Assembly (NCBI GenBank): GCA_002696965.1
Contig: NZUB01000047.1
Location: 1-14,100, forward strand
Source of the DNA: Flavobacteriales bacterium
GTDB lineage: Bacteria > Bacteroidota > Bacteroidia > Flavobacteriales > TMED113
Length of the DNA stretch: 14,100 nucleotides
Direction of reading: 5' to 3'
The notes below the pieces were generated by a model. That model was not told where the DNA came from and made no database searches. It saw only the letters and a list, made by a program, of their open reading frames with translations. The position numbers were made by a program, and so were the translations under genes. Position 1 is the stretch's first letter; each line of letters begins with the position of its first letter. Below, in pieces: positions 1-6,865 of the stretch.

Positions 1-398
1 TTAATGCAGATTATGTAACAGCATATATTCATCCTGGAAATAAATTAGCTTCCTTAGTTGGATTTAATCTATCCTCTGTAGATAATATAGAAGATATTGG
101 AAAGAATATTGCTATGCAAATAGCAGCTATGAATCCATTGGGTCTAAATGAAGCAGATATTACACAAGATATAATTGATAAAGAAGTTGAAATAGGAAAA
201 GATTTAGCTCGGCAAGAGGGAAAGCCTGAAGAAATGTTAGAAAAAATTGCAATGGGAAGGTTAAAAAAGTTTTTTAAAGAAAATACTTTAATTAATCAAA
301 CCTATATAAAAGACTCGAAAAAAACAGTGATGCAATATTTAAAAGATGCAAACACAGACTTAAGAATTGGTAGTTTTAAAAGAGTTAGTTTAGGATAA
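1..398 (+). CDS. tsf: Elongation factor Ts, C-terminal part (5' end outside window)
   Basis: EF-Ts is the guanine-nucleotide exchange factor that recycles EF-Tu·GDP to EF-Tu·GTP during translation elongation in the cytoplasm. The frame is open from base 3 and gives 131 residues before the TAA at 396-398. The visible part holds the YIHPGNK-type strand, then the well-conserved MQIAAMNP segment, then a long charged helix with LARQEGKPEEMLEKIAMGR, and a C-terminal tail with VMQYLKDA. These are diagnostic of the C-terminal dimerisation/core region of EF-Ts. The ATG at 114 is internal and not a start, because the homologous reading continues upstream without a stop. rpsB normally precedes tsf but lies outside the window. 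The stop codon overlaps an ATG at 398 that I do not believe is a real start. Identity is secure; only the 5' extent is unknown. Confidence 0.95.
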   Translation, partial: NADYVTAYIHPGNKLASLVGFNLSSVDNIEDIGKNIAMQIAAMNPLGLNEADITQDIIDKEVEIGKDLARQEGKPEEMLEKIAMGRLKKFFKENTLINQTYIKDSKKTVMQYLKDANTDLRIGSFKRVSLG

Positions 399-400
399 TG

Positions 401-432
401 AAAAAAAGAAGAAGCAATTCTTCTTTTTTTTT
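401..432 (+). terminator. Rho-independent terminator/attenuator hairpin between tsf and pyrH
   Basis: A perfect 13-bp inverted repeat is visible: 401-413 pairs with 418-430 around a GCAA tetraloop (414-417). The 3' arm runs into nine consecutive T (424-432). A purine-rich 5' arm, a GNRA loop and a T-tract form an intrinsic terminator shape, although the stem has only three G-C pairs. It begins directly after the tsf stop, so it plausibly ends or weakens the tsf transcript. The pyrH start is only about 16 nt downstream, so pyrH must rely on read-through or on a promoter inside tsf. The 5' arm also continues as an A-tract on the opposite strand, so it could work in both directions. Confidence 0.75.
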
Positions 433-448
433 GTCAAAATTTAAAAAA

Positions 449-1147
449 ATGTATCAAAGAATTTTATTAAAACTTAGCGGAGAATCTCTAGCTGGAAAAG
501 ATCGTTTTGGTATTTCTAGTGAGAAGTTAATTGAATATGCTACCGAAATAGAATCTGTGGTAAAAAATGGTGTAGAGGTAGCTGTCGTTGTGGGTGGAGG
601 AAATATTTTTCGAGGAGCAGATGGCATGGCAATTGACAGGGTTCAGGGAGATCATATGGGAATGTTATCTACTGTAATTAATGGTTTAGCATTACAGTCA
701 GCTTTAGAGAATAATAGTATTCAAACAAGATTAATGTCAGCTGTTAAAATTGATGAAATAGCAGAGCCATTTATTAGGCGTAGAGCTATTCGACATTTAG
801 AAAAAGGCAGAGTTGTAATTTTTGGGGCAGGGACCGGTAATCCATATTTTACTACTGATACAGCTGCTGTTTTACGTGCAATTGAAATTAAAGCTAATGT
901 TATTATAAAAGGGACTAGAGTAGATGGGGTTTATTCCTCTGATCCAGAACAGGATAAAAGTGCTAAAAAGTTTAATAATATATCTTTTGATGAAGTCTAT
1001 AGTAAAAATCTGTCTATCATGGATATGACTGCGTTTACATTATGTAAAGAAAATAATTTACCTATTGATGTTTTTAATATAAATAAAAAAGGAAATTTAC
1101 TTAAATTAGTGAAAGGAGAAAATATTGGTACACGAGTACACTTTTAA
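449..1147 (+). CDS. pyrH: UMP kinase (uridylate kinase)
   Basis: UMP kinase phosphorylates UMP to UDP with ATP in pyrimidine nucleotide synthesis. The bacterial enzyme belongs to the amino-acid kinase fold and is a cytoplasmic hexamer. Visible motifs, numbered from the chosen start, are KLSGESLAG at 8-16 (phosphate-binding loop), VVGGGNIFRG at 47-56, the UMP-site helix MGMLSTVINGLALQSALE near 70-87, GAGTGNPYFTTDTAA at 126-140, DGVYSSDP at 159-166 and MDMTAFTLC at 191-199. At 232 aa the length matches the family (about 235-240). An in-frame ATG at 398 would add 17 residues (KKRRSNSSFFLSKFKK), but these are the translated terminator hairpin and have no counterpart in UMP kinases. The MYQRILLKLSG start at 449 fits the family. 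It sits 12 nt before frr in the common tsf-pyrH-frr order. Confidence 0.96.
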   Translation: MYQRILLKLSGESLAGKDRFGISSEKLIEYATEIESVVKNGVEVAVVVGGGNIFRGADGMAIDRVQGDHMGMLSTVINGLALQSALENNSIQTRLMSAVKIDEIAEPFIRRRAIRHLEKGRVVIFGAGTGNPYFTTDTAAVLRAIEIKANVIIKGTRVDGVYSSDPEQDKSAKKFNNISFDEVYSKNLSIMDMTAFTLCKENNLPIDVFNINKKGNLLKLVKGENIGTRVHF

Positions 1148-1159
1148 ATATAATATATT

Positions 1160-1723
1160 ATGGAAGAAAACATCAATTTAATTGTTGAGATGGCAACTGA
1201 AAACATGAATGAGTCAATTAATCATTTACAGACAGAGTTGTCAAAAATTAGAGCTGGAAGAGCAAATGCATCTGTTTTAGATGGTATTTTAATAGACTAT
1301 TATGGCACTCCTACAGCCATTCATAATATGGCTAGTTTAAGTACTCCCGATGCCAGAACTATTGTAATTCAGCCTTGGGAGAAACAACTAGTTAGTGAAA
1401 TTGTTAATGGAATTAACTCTTCAAATTTAGGCTTTTTGGCTCAGGATACAGGTGAGAAAATTATTATCAATATACCGGTTTTAACTGAAGAAAGGCGAAA
1501 AGAATTAGTTAAACAAGTAAAATCAGAAACAGAAAATTGTAAAATCAGTATTCGCAATACAAGAAGAGATGCAAATGATGAATTAAAAAAATTAAATAAA
1601 GAAGGTCTTTCGGATGATCAATTACGTTTAGGGGAAGAAAAAATCCAAACATTAACAAATAGTTATGTGAGCAAAATAGATGCTATCTTTGAAACAAAAG
1701 AAAAAGATATTTTAACAGTTTGA
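1160..1723 (+). CDS. frr: Ribosome recycling factor
   Basis: RRF works with EF-G to split the post-termination ribosome so that its subunits can be reused. The 187-aa product has the normal family length (about 185). It shows the classic features in order: an N-terminal helix with the ELSKIRAGRANASVLD signature (27-42), the β-domain with YYGTPTAIHNMASLSTPDARTI, the PWEK motif (93-96), GEKIIINIPVLTEERRKELV (98-117), and two C-terminal helices with SIRNTRRDANDELKKL and ending in KIDAIFETKEKDIL. The gene lies 12 nt after pyrH and 4 nt before the next gene, so it is almost certainly co-transcribed with both. The leader is A/T-only with no Shine-Dalgarno. Nothing is missing or unusual. Confidence 0.97.
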   Translation: MEENINLIVEMATENMNESINHLQTELSKIRAGRANASVLDGILIDYYGTPTAIHNMASLSTPDARTIVIQPWEKQLVSEIVNGINSSNLGFLAQDTGEKIIINIPVLTEERRKELVKQVKSETENCKISIRNTRRDANDELKKLNKEGLSDDQLRLGEEKIQTLTNSYVSKIDAIFETKEKDILTV

Positions 1724-1727
1724 TAAT

Positions 1728-2588
1728 ATGAAAGGTATTCTTTTAGCAGGTGGTGCAGGAACACGTTTATATCCAATAACAATTCCAATTAGTAAACAAA
1801 TTATTCCGGTTTATGATAAGCCAATGATTTATTACCCATTATCTACTTTAATTGCTTCAGGTATAAACGATATTTTAGTTATTACAACTAAAAAGGATAT
1901 AGATTTATTTAAGACATTATTACAAGATGGTTCACAATGGGGGTGTACTATTTCATATGCTGTTCAAAATATGCCTAATGGTATTGCGGAATCATTTATT
2001 ATTGCTGAAGAATTTATAGGTTCAGATAATGTAGCTTTAATTTTAGGAGATAATATTTTTTATTTTCCATCTTTAAAAAATATAATTGCCAACTCCATTA
2101 ATATTCAAGGTGCGACGATATTTGCATACCATGTGTCAGACCCATCTAGATACGGAGTTGTCGAGTTTACACCAGAAAACAAAATCGTTTCTATAGAAGA
2201 AAAACCTAAATATCCAAAGTCAAACTATGCAATTCCAGGCTTTTATTTTTTTGACAACCATGTGATTGAGTATGCTAAAAATATTAAGCCAAGTGATAGA
2301 GGAGAATTAGAGATTACAGATGTTATTAAGCAATATTATCAAGATAAACTATTAAATGTTATCAAAATGGATAAAGGCACAGCTTGGCTTGATACAGGAA
2401 CAGTTGGTTCATTAATGGAGGCTAGTCAGTTTGTACATGTTTTAGAGAACAGGCAAGGTTTAAAGGTGGGTTGTGTGGAGGAGCAGGCATATTTGATGAA
2501 TTACATTAATGATAATCAATTAAAAAAACTATCCACTCACTTTAATAATGAATATGGTGAATACCTTAAGACTTTATTAAATGCATAA
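1728..2588 (+). CDS. rfbA: Glucose-1-phosphate thymidylyltransferase (RmlA type)
   Basis: This enzyme joins dTTP and glucose-1-phosphate to give dTDP-glucose, the first step towards dTDP-L-rhamnose and related deoxysugars of surface polysaccharides. The 286-aa product has the nucleotidyltransferase fold. It shows GGAGTRLYPIT at 8-18 (nucleotide-binding loop), SKQIIPVYDKPMIYYPLSTL at 22-41, QDGSQWG at 66-72, LGDNIFY at 106-112 (D108 is the expected metal ligand), EEKP at 157-160 (K159 contacts the sugar phosphate) and WLDTGT at 220-225 (D222 metal ligand). The residue after WLDTGT, usually His, is Val here. The C-terminus is RmlA-like (ENRQGLKVGCVEEQAY). It starts 4 nt after frr and overlaps the next gene by 8 nt. 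No rmlB, rmlC or rmlD is in the window, so the pathway must be completed elsewhere. A different NDP-sugar product cannot be fully excluded. Confidence 0.9.
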   Translation: MKGILLAGGAGTRLYPITIPISKQIIPVYDKPMIYYPLSTLIASGINDILVITTKKDIDLFKTLLQDGSQWGCTISYAVQNMPNGIAESFIIAEEFIGSDNVALILGDNIFYFPSLKNIIANSINIQGATIFAYHVSDPSRYGVVEFTPENKIVSIEEKPKYPKSNYAIPGFYFFDNHVIEYAKNIKPSDRGELEITDVIKQYYQDKLLNVIKMDKGTAWLDTGTVGSLMEASQFVHVLENRQGLKVGCVEEQAYLMNYINDNQLKKLSTHFNNEYGEYLKTLLNA

Positions 2589-3552
2589 TCACTCACATTC
2601 TTTTAAAAAAATAATGTCTGTTTTGACAGCCATTTTAAATGATATATTAATTCAAAAAGAACCTACTAGTTTATATGATCCAGTTAATTATTTATTAAAA
2701 AAAAAAGGTAAAAATACAAGAGCACTGTTAGCATTAATTGCATCTAATTTTTGGAGCGTAGATGTTAATCAAATAAGAAATCTCATACTAGCAATAGAAT
2801 CTTTGCATAATTTTTCCTTGATTCATGACGATGTTATGGATAATGCTTTGATTAGAAGAGGAGCGCCAACTATCAATTCCAAATGGTCAAATAATCAAGC
2901 CATATTGTCCGGAGACGTACTGCTTATACATGCATATAGACATTTATTGAAATCAAATTTTAGTCAAGAAATTCTCAATTATTTTACTCAAACTGCAATA
3001 GAAATTTGTGAAGGTCAGCAGTTAGATCTGGATTTGCAAAAAACAAAAATTATAAGTTTAGATCAGTATTATAAAATGATTTATTTAAAAACAGGTGTTT
3101 TAATTAGATTTGCATTAACAGCTCCTTGTTTTTTATCAAAAAAAGGGAGTCAATATTTAGATGAAATGAATAAGTTGGGCGATTCTTTAGGTATCTTGTT
3201 TCAGATTCAAGATGATTATTTAGATTTATATGGTCAAGAATCAAAAACGGGAAAATTATTAGGTGGAGATGTTTTTGAAAATAAAAAAACTTTTCTATAT
3301 GCAATAGCTTTAGATTTATCTACTAAAACTCAACAACAGGATTTAATAAAATCTTATCATTCTCAGGGTAAAAATAAATTAGAAGAAGTGTATTCTGTTT
3401 TTAACGTTTTAGGTGTAAAGCGTGCTGCCGAGTTAAAGATAGAAGAATTAAGTTCAATCATTTTGGAAACAATAAAAAAACTAGACATTCATATTGATAA
3501 AAAGAATATTTTTTTAGAATTTATAAGTACTATTTTGAATAGAAAAAAATAG
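2581..3552 (+). CDS. trans-prenyl diphosphate synthase (FPP/GGPP or longer)
   Basis: The enzyme condenses isopentenyl diphosphate (IPP) with an allylic diphosphate to build linear isoprenoids for quinones, lipid carriers or carotenoids. The product has 323 aa. It carries both aspartate-rich motifs, DDVMD at 83-87 (followed by RRG at 92-94) and DDYLD at 211-215, plus KT at 170-171 and GGDVFENKKTFL at 228-239. The first motif lacks the two-residue insertion of E. coli IspA-type FPP synthases. Phe78, five residues before it, is a bulky residue of the kind that limits chain length, so C15-C20 is likely (inference). The usual IPP-binding GGKRLRP reads KGKNTRA at 42-48: Lys44 and Arg47 are kept, but the first Arg is Asn and Pro is Ala. 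An A10 run (2697-2706) lies just before it. The start at 2581 overlaps rfbA; a second in-frame ATG at 2614 would remove a His-rich tip (MHNHSHS). It converges on the DUF2723 gene with one base between stops. Confidence 0.88.
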   Translation: MHNHSHSFKKIMSVLTAILNDILIQKEPTSLYDPVNYLLKKKGKNTRALLALIASNFWSVDVNQIRNLILAIESLHNFSLIHDDVMDNALIRRGAPTINSKWSNNQAILSGDVLLIHAYRHLLKSNFSQEILNYFTQTAIEICEGQQLDLDLQKTKIISLDQYYKMIYLKTGVLIRFALTAPCFLSKKGSQYLDEMNKLGDSLGILFQIQDDYLDLYGQESKTGKLLGGDVFENKKTFLYAIALDLSTKTQQQDLIKSYHSQGKNKLEEVYSVFNVLGVKRAAELKIEELSSIILETIKKLDIHIDKKNIFLEFISTILNRKK

Positions 3553-3553
3553 T

Positions 3554-6538
3554 TTATAACATTAAATATTGTCTATAAAATTGTTCAAATTCTTGTTTCA
3601 TTTCAATAGCGTCAGGGTGGTTGTTTTCTACAGCTATTTCAATTAATTCATTATAAAATTGTAGATTTCTTAATATCTCTATAGATACTCCTATTATTTT
3701 CCTTTCTGGAAAAGTAAAATAGTATGTGAGCTCAGATGTATATATTTGATATAGTGATTCAACAAGTTGATTAGCGCTTGTTACATCTTGAATATTGTAA
3801 TAACTTTGTACTATAGGGTGGACGAAATAATTTAAGGCTACTTTCTCGCCTGGCATAATTTTCATACAATAATCTAAAACCTTTTTGGCCTTTTCATATT
3901 CATTGTCTTGGATTAATTTTTCTACTAAACGGCTAAAATTATTTCGAAAATTCATTGTCATTCGAATATTAGTTTCATCTAAATAAATATCACCATCTAA
4001 ATTACCCCATTCATAATCTTCCATAAGAGTGGGATATAATATTTTTGGATCAACACCCCCAATCTCTTTAGATTGGTTTGTATAGTTGATGGGCATTAAT
4101 TTATAAACCATTCCATCTAATCTGAAAAAATCATTTAAATATAAAAATGACCTTCCAGAGCTGCCTATTGTAATTGCAAAATATATAGGTCTTTCCCAGT
4201 CATTTTGTTCTATCAAATCAAGAATCATGATATCTTTCTTTTCTAATTGATTAGTTTTTAGTTCGATATCTATATAATCCAAAGCAGATTCAGGGGCCAC
4301 ATCTTTTATATTGTTTTTATTCACGGGAATCCGAATTTTTTTGGTGTAAAAAAAGTCATAGTCTTTACCAATATTGATTTTGGTTTCTTGTCGATCACTT
4401 TTAATCCACTTATTAAAATCTTTTAGCTCTAGTCGTCTATCACTAGCTCCTTTGTCAATAAATATAGCTACATCTCTTGTTCCTTGTTTATATTGGTGAC
4501 GTTGTAAACTAAATGGGACAGATTTTCCATTATATGCATCACGCTTCATTTGGTCAATATACCAATCAGTGTTTAAAAGACTTAGGTTAACAATTCGCAC
4601 GTCTGTTCTATAGCCTTCAACTTCTTGAATATACCACAATGGGAAAGTGTCATTGTCACCCATTGTGAATAATATAGCATTTGGTTCGCAAGATTTGAGG
4701 TAGTTTTTAGCAAATTCTCTAGCTGTATATCTGTTAGATCTATCGTGATCATCCCAGCCTTCTGAGGCCATTAACGCTGGAATAAATATTAATGATCCAG
4801 CTAAAACCAAACTCAACATCTTGTTAGAAGTCTGGTTTTTTATTAAATTATATATTGGGATTAAGCCGAGTCCAATCCAAATAGCGAAAGCATAGAATGA
4901 ACCTACATATGCATAATCTCTTTCTCGTGGTTGAAAGGGGGTTTGATTTAGTTCAATAACAATTGCTAATCCTGTAAAAAAGAATAATAAAAGTACTGCC
5001 CAGGTGTCTTTCGGGCTTTTTTGATAATGAAAGAATAAGCCAATTAAACCTAATATTAGTGGGAGAAAATAAAATTTATTTTTTCCAGAATTCTTTTTTA
5101 AGTGTTCAGGTAATAATTTTTGCGGCCCAAGCCGTGCATCATCAATAAAATTAATTCCACTAATCCAATTTCCATTATTTAATTCTCCATGTCCTTGACG
5201 GTCATTTTGTTTTCCGGCAAAATTCCACATGAAATATCGAAAATACATGTGATTTACTTGATATAAAAAGAAAAATTTTAAATTTTCTACAAATGTTGGT
5301 TTTCGATTTAATCTATTTAATCCTACCCATTCTTGATAAGCTGAAATATGTCTTTCATCTCTACTCCACATTCTTGGAAAGAAGCCACTTGTTTCCTTAT
5401 CATATAATGGGACCGATTGCTTACGGTCATCAGATACGACGTACTTGCCTTTTTCTTTATTCTTAACATATACAGGAGTCCCGTCCTTATAGTTTGTTAT
5501 TTCAGTATTGAAATACTGTCCATATACTAATGGAGAAGATCCATACTGTTCTCTATTTAGATATGATAAAAGACTTACTGCATCTTCAGGACTGTTTTCG
5601 TCAATTGGCGTATTAGCATTTGATCGAATCACTAATGTAAAAAAGGACATATATCCAATTAATAAAAATGTAAAGGCTAGAATAGAGGTGTTTATAGTAT
5701 AATAATGGTATTTTTTAGACATTATCAAGCCATATATTATAATTCCAATAGTAAGAATAAAAAAGAAGATAGTTCCCGAGTTAAAGGGCAGCGATAAATC
5801 GTTGATAAAAAATATTTCAAATTTACCAGCAAGATTGACAAATTGTGGAATAATTAAGTTGTAAATCATACCTAATAATAAAATTGCACAAATATTTGCC
5901 AAAATAAAGCCCTTAAAACTAATGCGGAATTTTTTAAAATAATAAATTAGAACAATTGCTGGAATAACTAGTAAGCTAAGCATATGCACCCCAATAGATA
6001 ATCCAATTAAGTAGGCAATAAATACCAGCCACTTATTTGCTTTTGGATTTTTGTCGACTTCACTTTCCCATCGGATGATAGCCCAAAAAACTATAGCAGT
6101 AAATAATGATGACATGGCGTACACTTCTCCTTCTACAGCAGAAAACCAAAAAGAATCAGAGAATGTATATGCTAAACTTCCAATAGTAGCGCTTAAAGTA
6201 GCTACTAAATTATTAGATTGGGTGACAATTTTTTTTGCAATTCTTTGGATTGTCCAAAACAAAAAAATAATAGTTGCTGCACTGCATAAAGCAGACATAA
6301 AATTTATCATTAATGCAACTTTTGTGACATCTCCAAGGGCGAGATGTGAAAATAAATTAGCAATTAATAAAAATAATGGAGCCCCTGGTGGATGACCGAC
6401 TTGTAATTTATATGCTGTAGCAATATATTCTCCACAATCCCACCAACTATTTGTAGGCTCCATTGTCAAAGAATAAGTGGTTAATGCGATTATAAAGACT
6501 AACCAAGCAGATGTTTTTTCTATAAGATTAGTTTTCAT
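3554..6538 (-). CDS. DUF2723 / GT117 multi-span membrane glycosyltransferase-like protein
   Basis: The 994-aa protein belongs to the Bacteroidota DUF2723 family (GT117, related to eukaryotic TMEM260, a protein O-mannosyltransferase). Its bacterial substrate is not established. After a first membrane segment (about 11-26) it has the family signature NSWWDCGEY (30-38), where D34 and E37 lie in the first outer loop as in GT-C enzymes, followed by KLQVGHPPGAPLFLL (44-58). Further hydrophobic segments lie near 76-97, 140-155, 169-200, 210-230, 256-273, 283-304, 490-504, 512-530, 545-563 and 575-590. Conserved internal blocks include QTPFQPRERDYAYVGSFYAF (532-551), SEGWDDHDRSNRYTAREFA (592-610) and MGDNDTFPLWYIQEVEGYRTD (626-646). 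The C-terminal third is soluble and ends in helices that may be TPR-like. It is the only minus-strand gene between the two translation clusters. No convincing TAnnTTTG promoter was found upstream. Confidence 0.9.
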   Translation of the reverse strand: MKTNLIEKTSAWLVFIIALTTYSLTMEPTNSWWDCGEYIATAYKLQVGHPPGAPLFLLIANLFSHLALGDVTKVALMINFMSALCSAATIIFLFWTIQRIAKKIVTQSNNLVATLSATIGSLAYTFSDSFWFSAVEGEVYAMSSLFTAIVFWAIIRWESEVDKNPKANKWLVFIAYLIGLSIGVHMLSLLVIPAIVLIYYFKKFRISFKGFILANICAILLLGMIYNLIIPQFVNLAGKFEIFFINDLSLPFNSGTIFFFILTIGIIIYGLIMSKKYHYYTINTSILAFTFLLIGYMSFFTLVIRSNANTPIDENSPEDAVSLLSYLNREQYGSSPLVYGQYFNTEITNYKDGTPVYVKNKEKGKYVVSDDRKQSVPLYDKETSGFFPRMWSRDERHISAYQEWVGLNRLNRKPTFVENLKFFFLYQVNHMYFRYFMWNFAGKQNDRQGHGELNNGNWISGINFIDDARLGPQKLLPEHLKKNSGKNKFYFLPLILGLIGLFFHYQKSPKDTWAVLLLFFFTGLAIVIELNQTPFQPRERDYAYVGSFYAFAIWIGLGLIPIYNLIKNQTSNKMLSLVLAGSLIFIPALMASEGWDDHDRSNRYTAREFAKNYLKSCEPNAILFTMGDNDTFPLWYIQEVEGYRTDVRIVNLSLLNTDWYIDQMKRDAYNGKSVPFSLQRHQYKQGTRDVAIFIDKGASDRRLELKDFNKWIKSDRQETKINIGKDYDFFYTKKIRIPVNKNNIKDVAPESALDYIDIELKTNQLEKKDIMILDLIEQNDWERPIYFAITIGSSGRSFLYLNDFFRLDGMVYKLMPINYTNQSKEIGGVDPKILYPTLMEDYEWGNLDGDIYLDETNIRMTMNFRNNFSRLVEKLIQDNEYEKAKKVLDYCMKIMPGEKVALNYFVHPIVQSYYNIQDVTSANQLVESLYQIYTSELTYYFTFPERKIIGVSIEILRNLQFYNELIEIAVENNHPDAIEMKQEFEQFYRQYLML

Positions 6539-6627
6539 TGGGGAAAATATATTTTTAATATGTTGCTAAAATACATATTAAAATTATTAAATATTGAATA
6601 TTGTATACACATTATATGCATACATTT

Positions 6628-6658
6628 TTTGCATGTTAAGCTGGAATATTTAATTTTG
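6628..6658 (+). promoter_or_regulatory. Bacteroidota-type housekeeping promoter of tRNA-Gln
   Basis: TTTG at 6628-6631 (-33 box), a 19-nt spacer, and TAATTTTG at 6651-6658 match the Bacteroidota consensus TTTG-N19/20-TAnnTTTG. The tRNA begins 7 nt after the -7 box, so the transcript would have almost no 5' leader. The match is by eye; no transcription start is known. Confidence 0.7.
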
Positions 6659-6664
6659 CCCTTT

Positions 6665-6737
6665 TGTCCGATGGTGTAACTGGCAACACGTCTGGTTTTG
6701 GTCCAGAAGAGTCTAGGTTCGAGCCCTAGTCGGACAA
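6665..6737 (+). tRNA. tRNA-Gln (anticodon TTG)
   Basis: The cloverleaf folds completely. The acceptor stem TGTCCGA (6665-6671) pairs with TCGGACA (6730-6736) over 7 bp, with discriminator A at 6737. The D stem is GTGT (6674-6677) with ACAC (6686-6689). The anticodon stem TCTGG (6691-6695) pairs with CCAGA (6703-6707), and the loop TTTTGGT has anticodon TTG at 6698-6700, which reads CAA/CAG (Gln). The T stem CTAGG (6713-6717) pairs with CCTAG (6725-6729) around TTCGAGC. The CCA end is not encoded (CAG follows), so it needs CCA-adding enzyme. It lies alone, 128 nt before nusA, and may be the first gene of the nusA-infB transcript. Confidence 0.97.
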
Positions 6738-6785
6738 CAGAGAAATTTAATTGATTTAATATAGGGTAAATCCAATTATTTTATT

Positions 6786-6793
6786 TAATTTTG
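6786..6793 (+). promoter_or_regulatory. Possible second promoter -7 box in front of nusA
   Basis: TAATTTTG at 6786-6793 is an exact match to the Bacteroidota -7 element and repeats the tRNA promoter core. I do not find a TTG at the right distance (about 19-20 nt) upstream; the nearest TTG, at 6751, is 32 nt away. If active, transcription would start near 6800 and leave a leader of about 65 nt that contains the hairpin at 6824-6841. Confidence 0.4.
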
Positions 6794-6823
6794 CCCTACT
6801 TTAACGTATTGGTAATATTCTTT

Positions 6824-6848
6824 AAAGGGCTTAGGCCCTTTATTTTTT
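6824..6848 (+). terminator. Terminator-like hairpin just upstream of nusA
   Basis: AAAGGGC (6824-6830) pairs with GCCCTTT (6835-6841) as a 7-bp stem with four G-C pairs and a TTAG loop. One A and six T (6843-6848) follow. It could end the tRNA-Gln transcript. The nusA ATG is only 17 nt past the T-tract, so it could equally act as an attenuator on nusA-infB. Confidence 0.75.
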
Positions 6849-6865
6849 ATAAAAAATTTATAATT

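Larger units (their letters stand above)
6647..6797 (+). repeat. 16-bp direct repeat flanking the tRNA gene
   Basis: TATTTAATTTTGCCCT occurs exactly at 6647-6662 and again at 6782-6797, 135 nt apart, on either side of tRNA-Gln. Each copy contains the full promoter -7 box TAATTTTG followed by CCCT. The simplest reading is a duplicated promoter core, one for the tRNA and one for nusA. Confidence 0.85.
6762..6848 (+). promoter_or_regulatory. Candidate nusA leader attenuator with alternative pairings
   Basis: Four segments can pair in exclusive ways. Segment 1, TAGGGTAAA (6762-6770), pairs with segment 2, TTTGCCCTA (6790-6798), over 9 bp with one G-U. Segment 3, AAAGGGC (6824-6830), pairs with segment 4, GCCCTTT (6835-6841), to form a terminator. 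Alternatively GCCCT of segment 2 (6793-6797) pairs with AGGGC of segment 3 (6826-6830) and would break both hairpins. This is the logic of a terminator/antiterminator leader, usable only by transcripts that start upstream, for example at the tRNA promoter. It is inferred from base pairing alone. Confidence 0.4.

Noticed and set aside
5508..5702. 64-aa plus-strand ORF opposite the DUF2723 gene
   Set aside because: Short, antisense to coding sequence, no domain or leader support.
6051..6395. 114-aa plus-strand ORF opposite the DUF2723 gene
   Set aside because: It is antisense to the conserved N-terminal membrane region and has no recognisable features.
6647..6797. Direct repeats flanking a tRNA, as if attachment sites of an integrated element
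   Set aside because: The repeats contain promoter boxes rather than the tRNA 3' end, the interval holds only the tRNA, and there is no integrase nearby.
6791..6865. 25-residue N-terminal extension of NusA
   Set aside because: It is a translation of the leader hairpin from a non-ATG or chance start and does not resemble NusA; the family-like start is at 6866.
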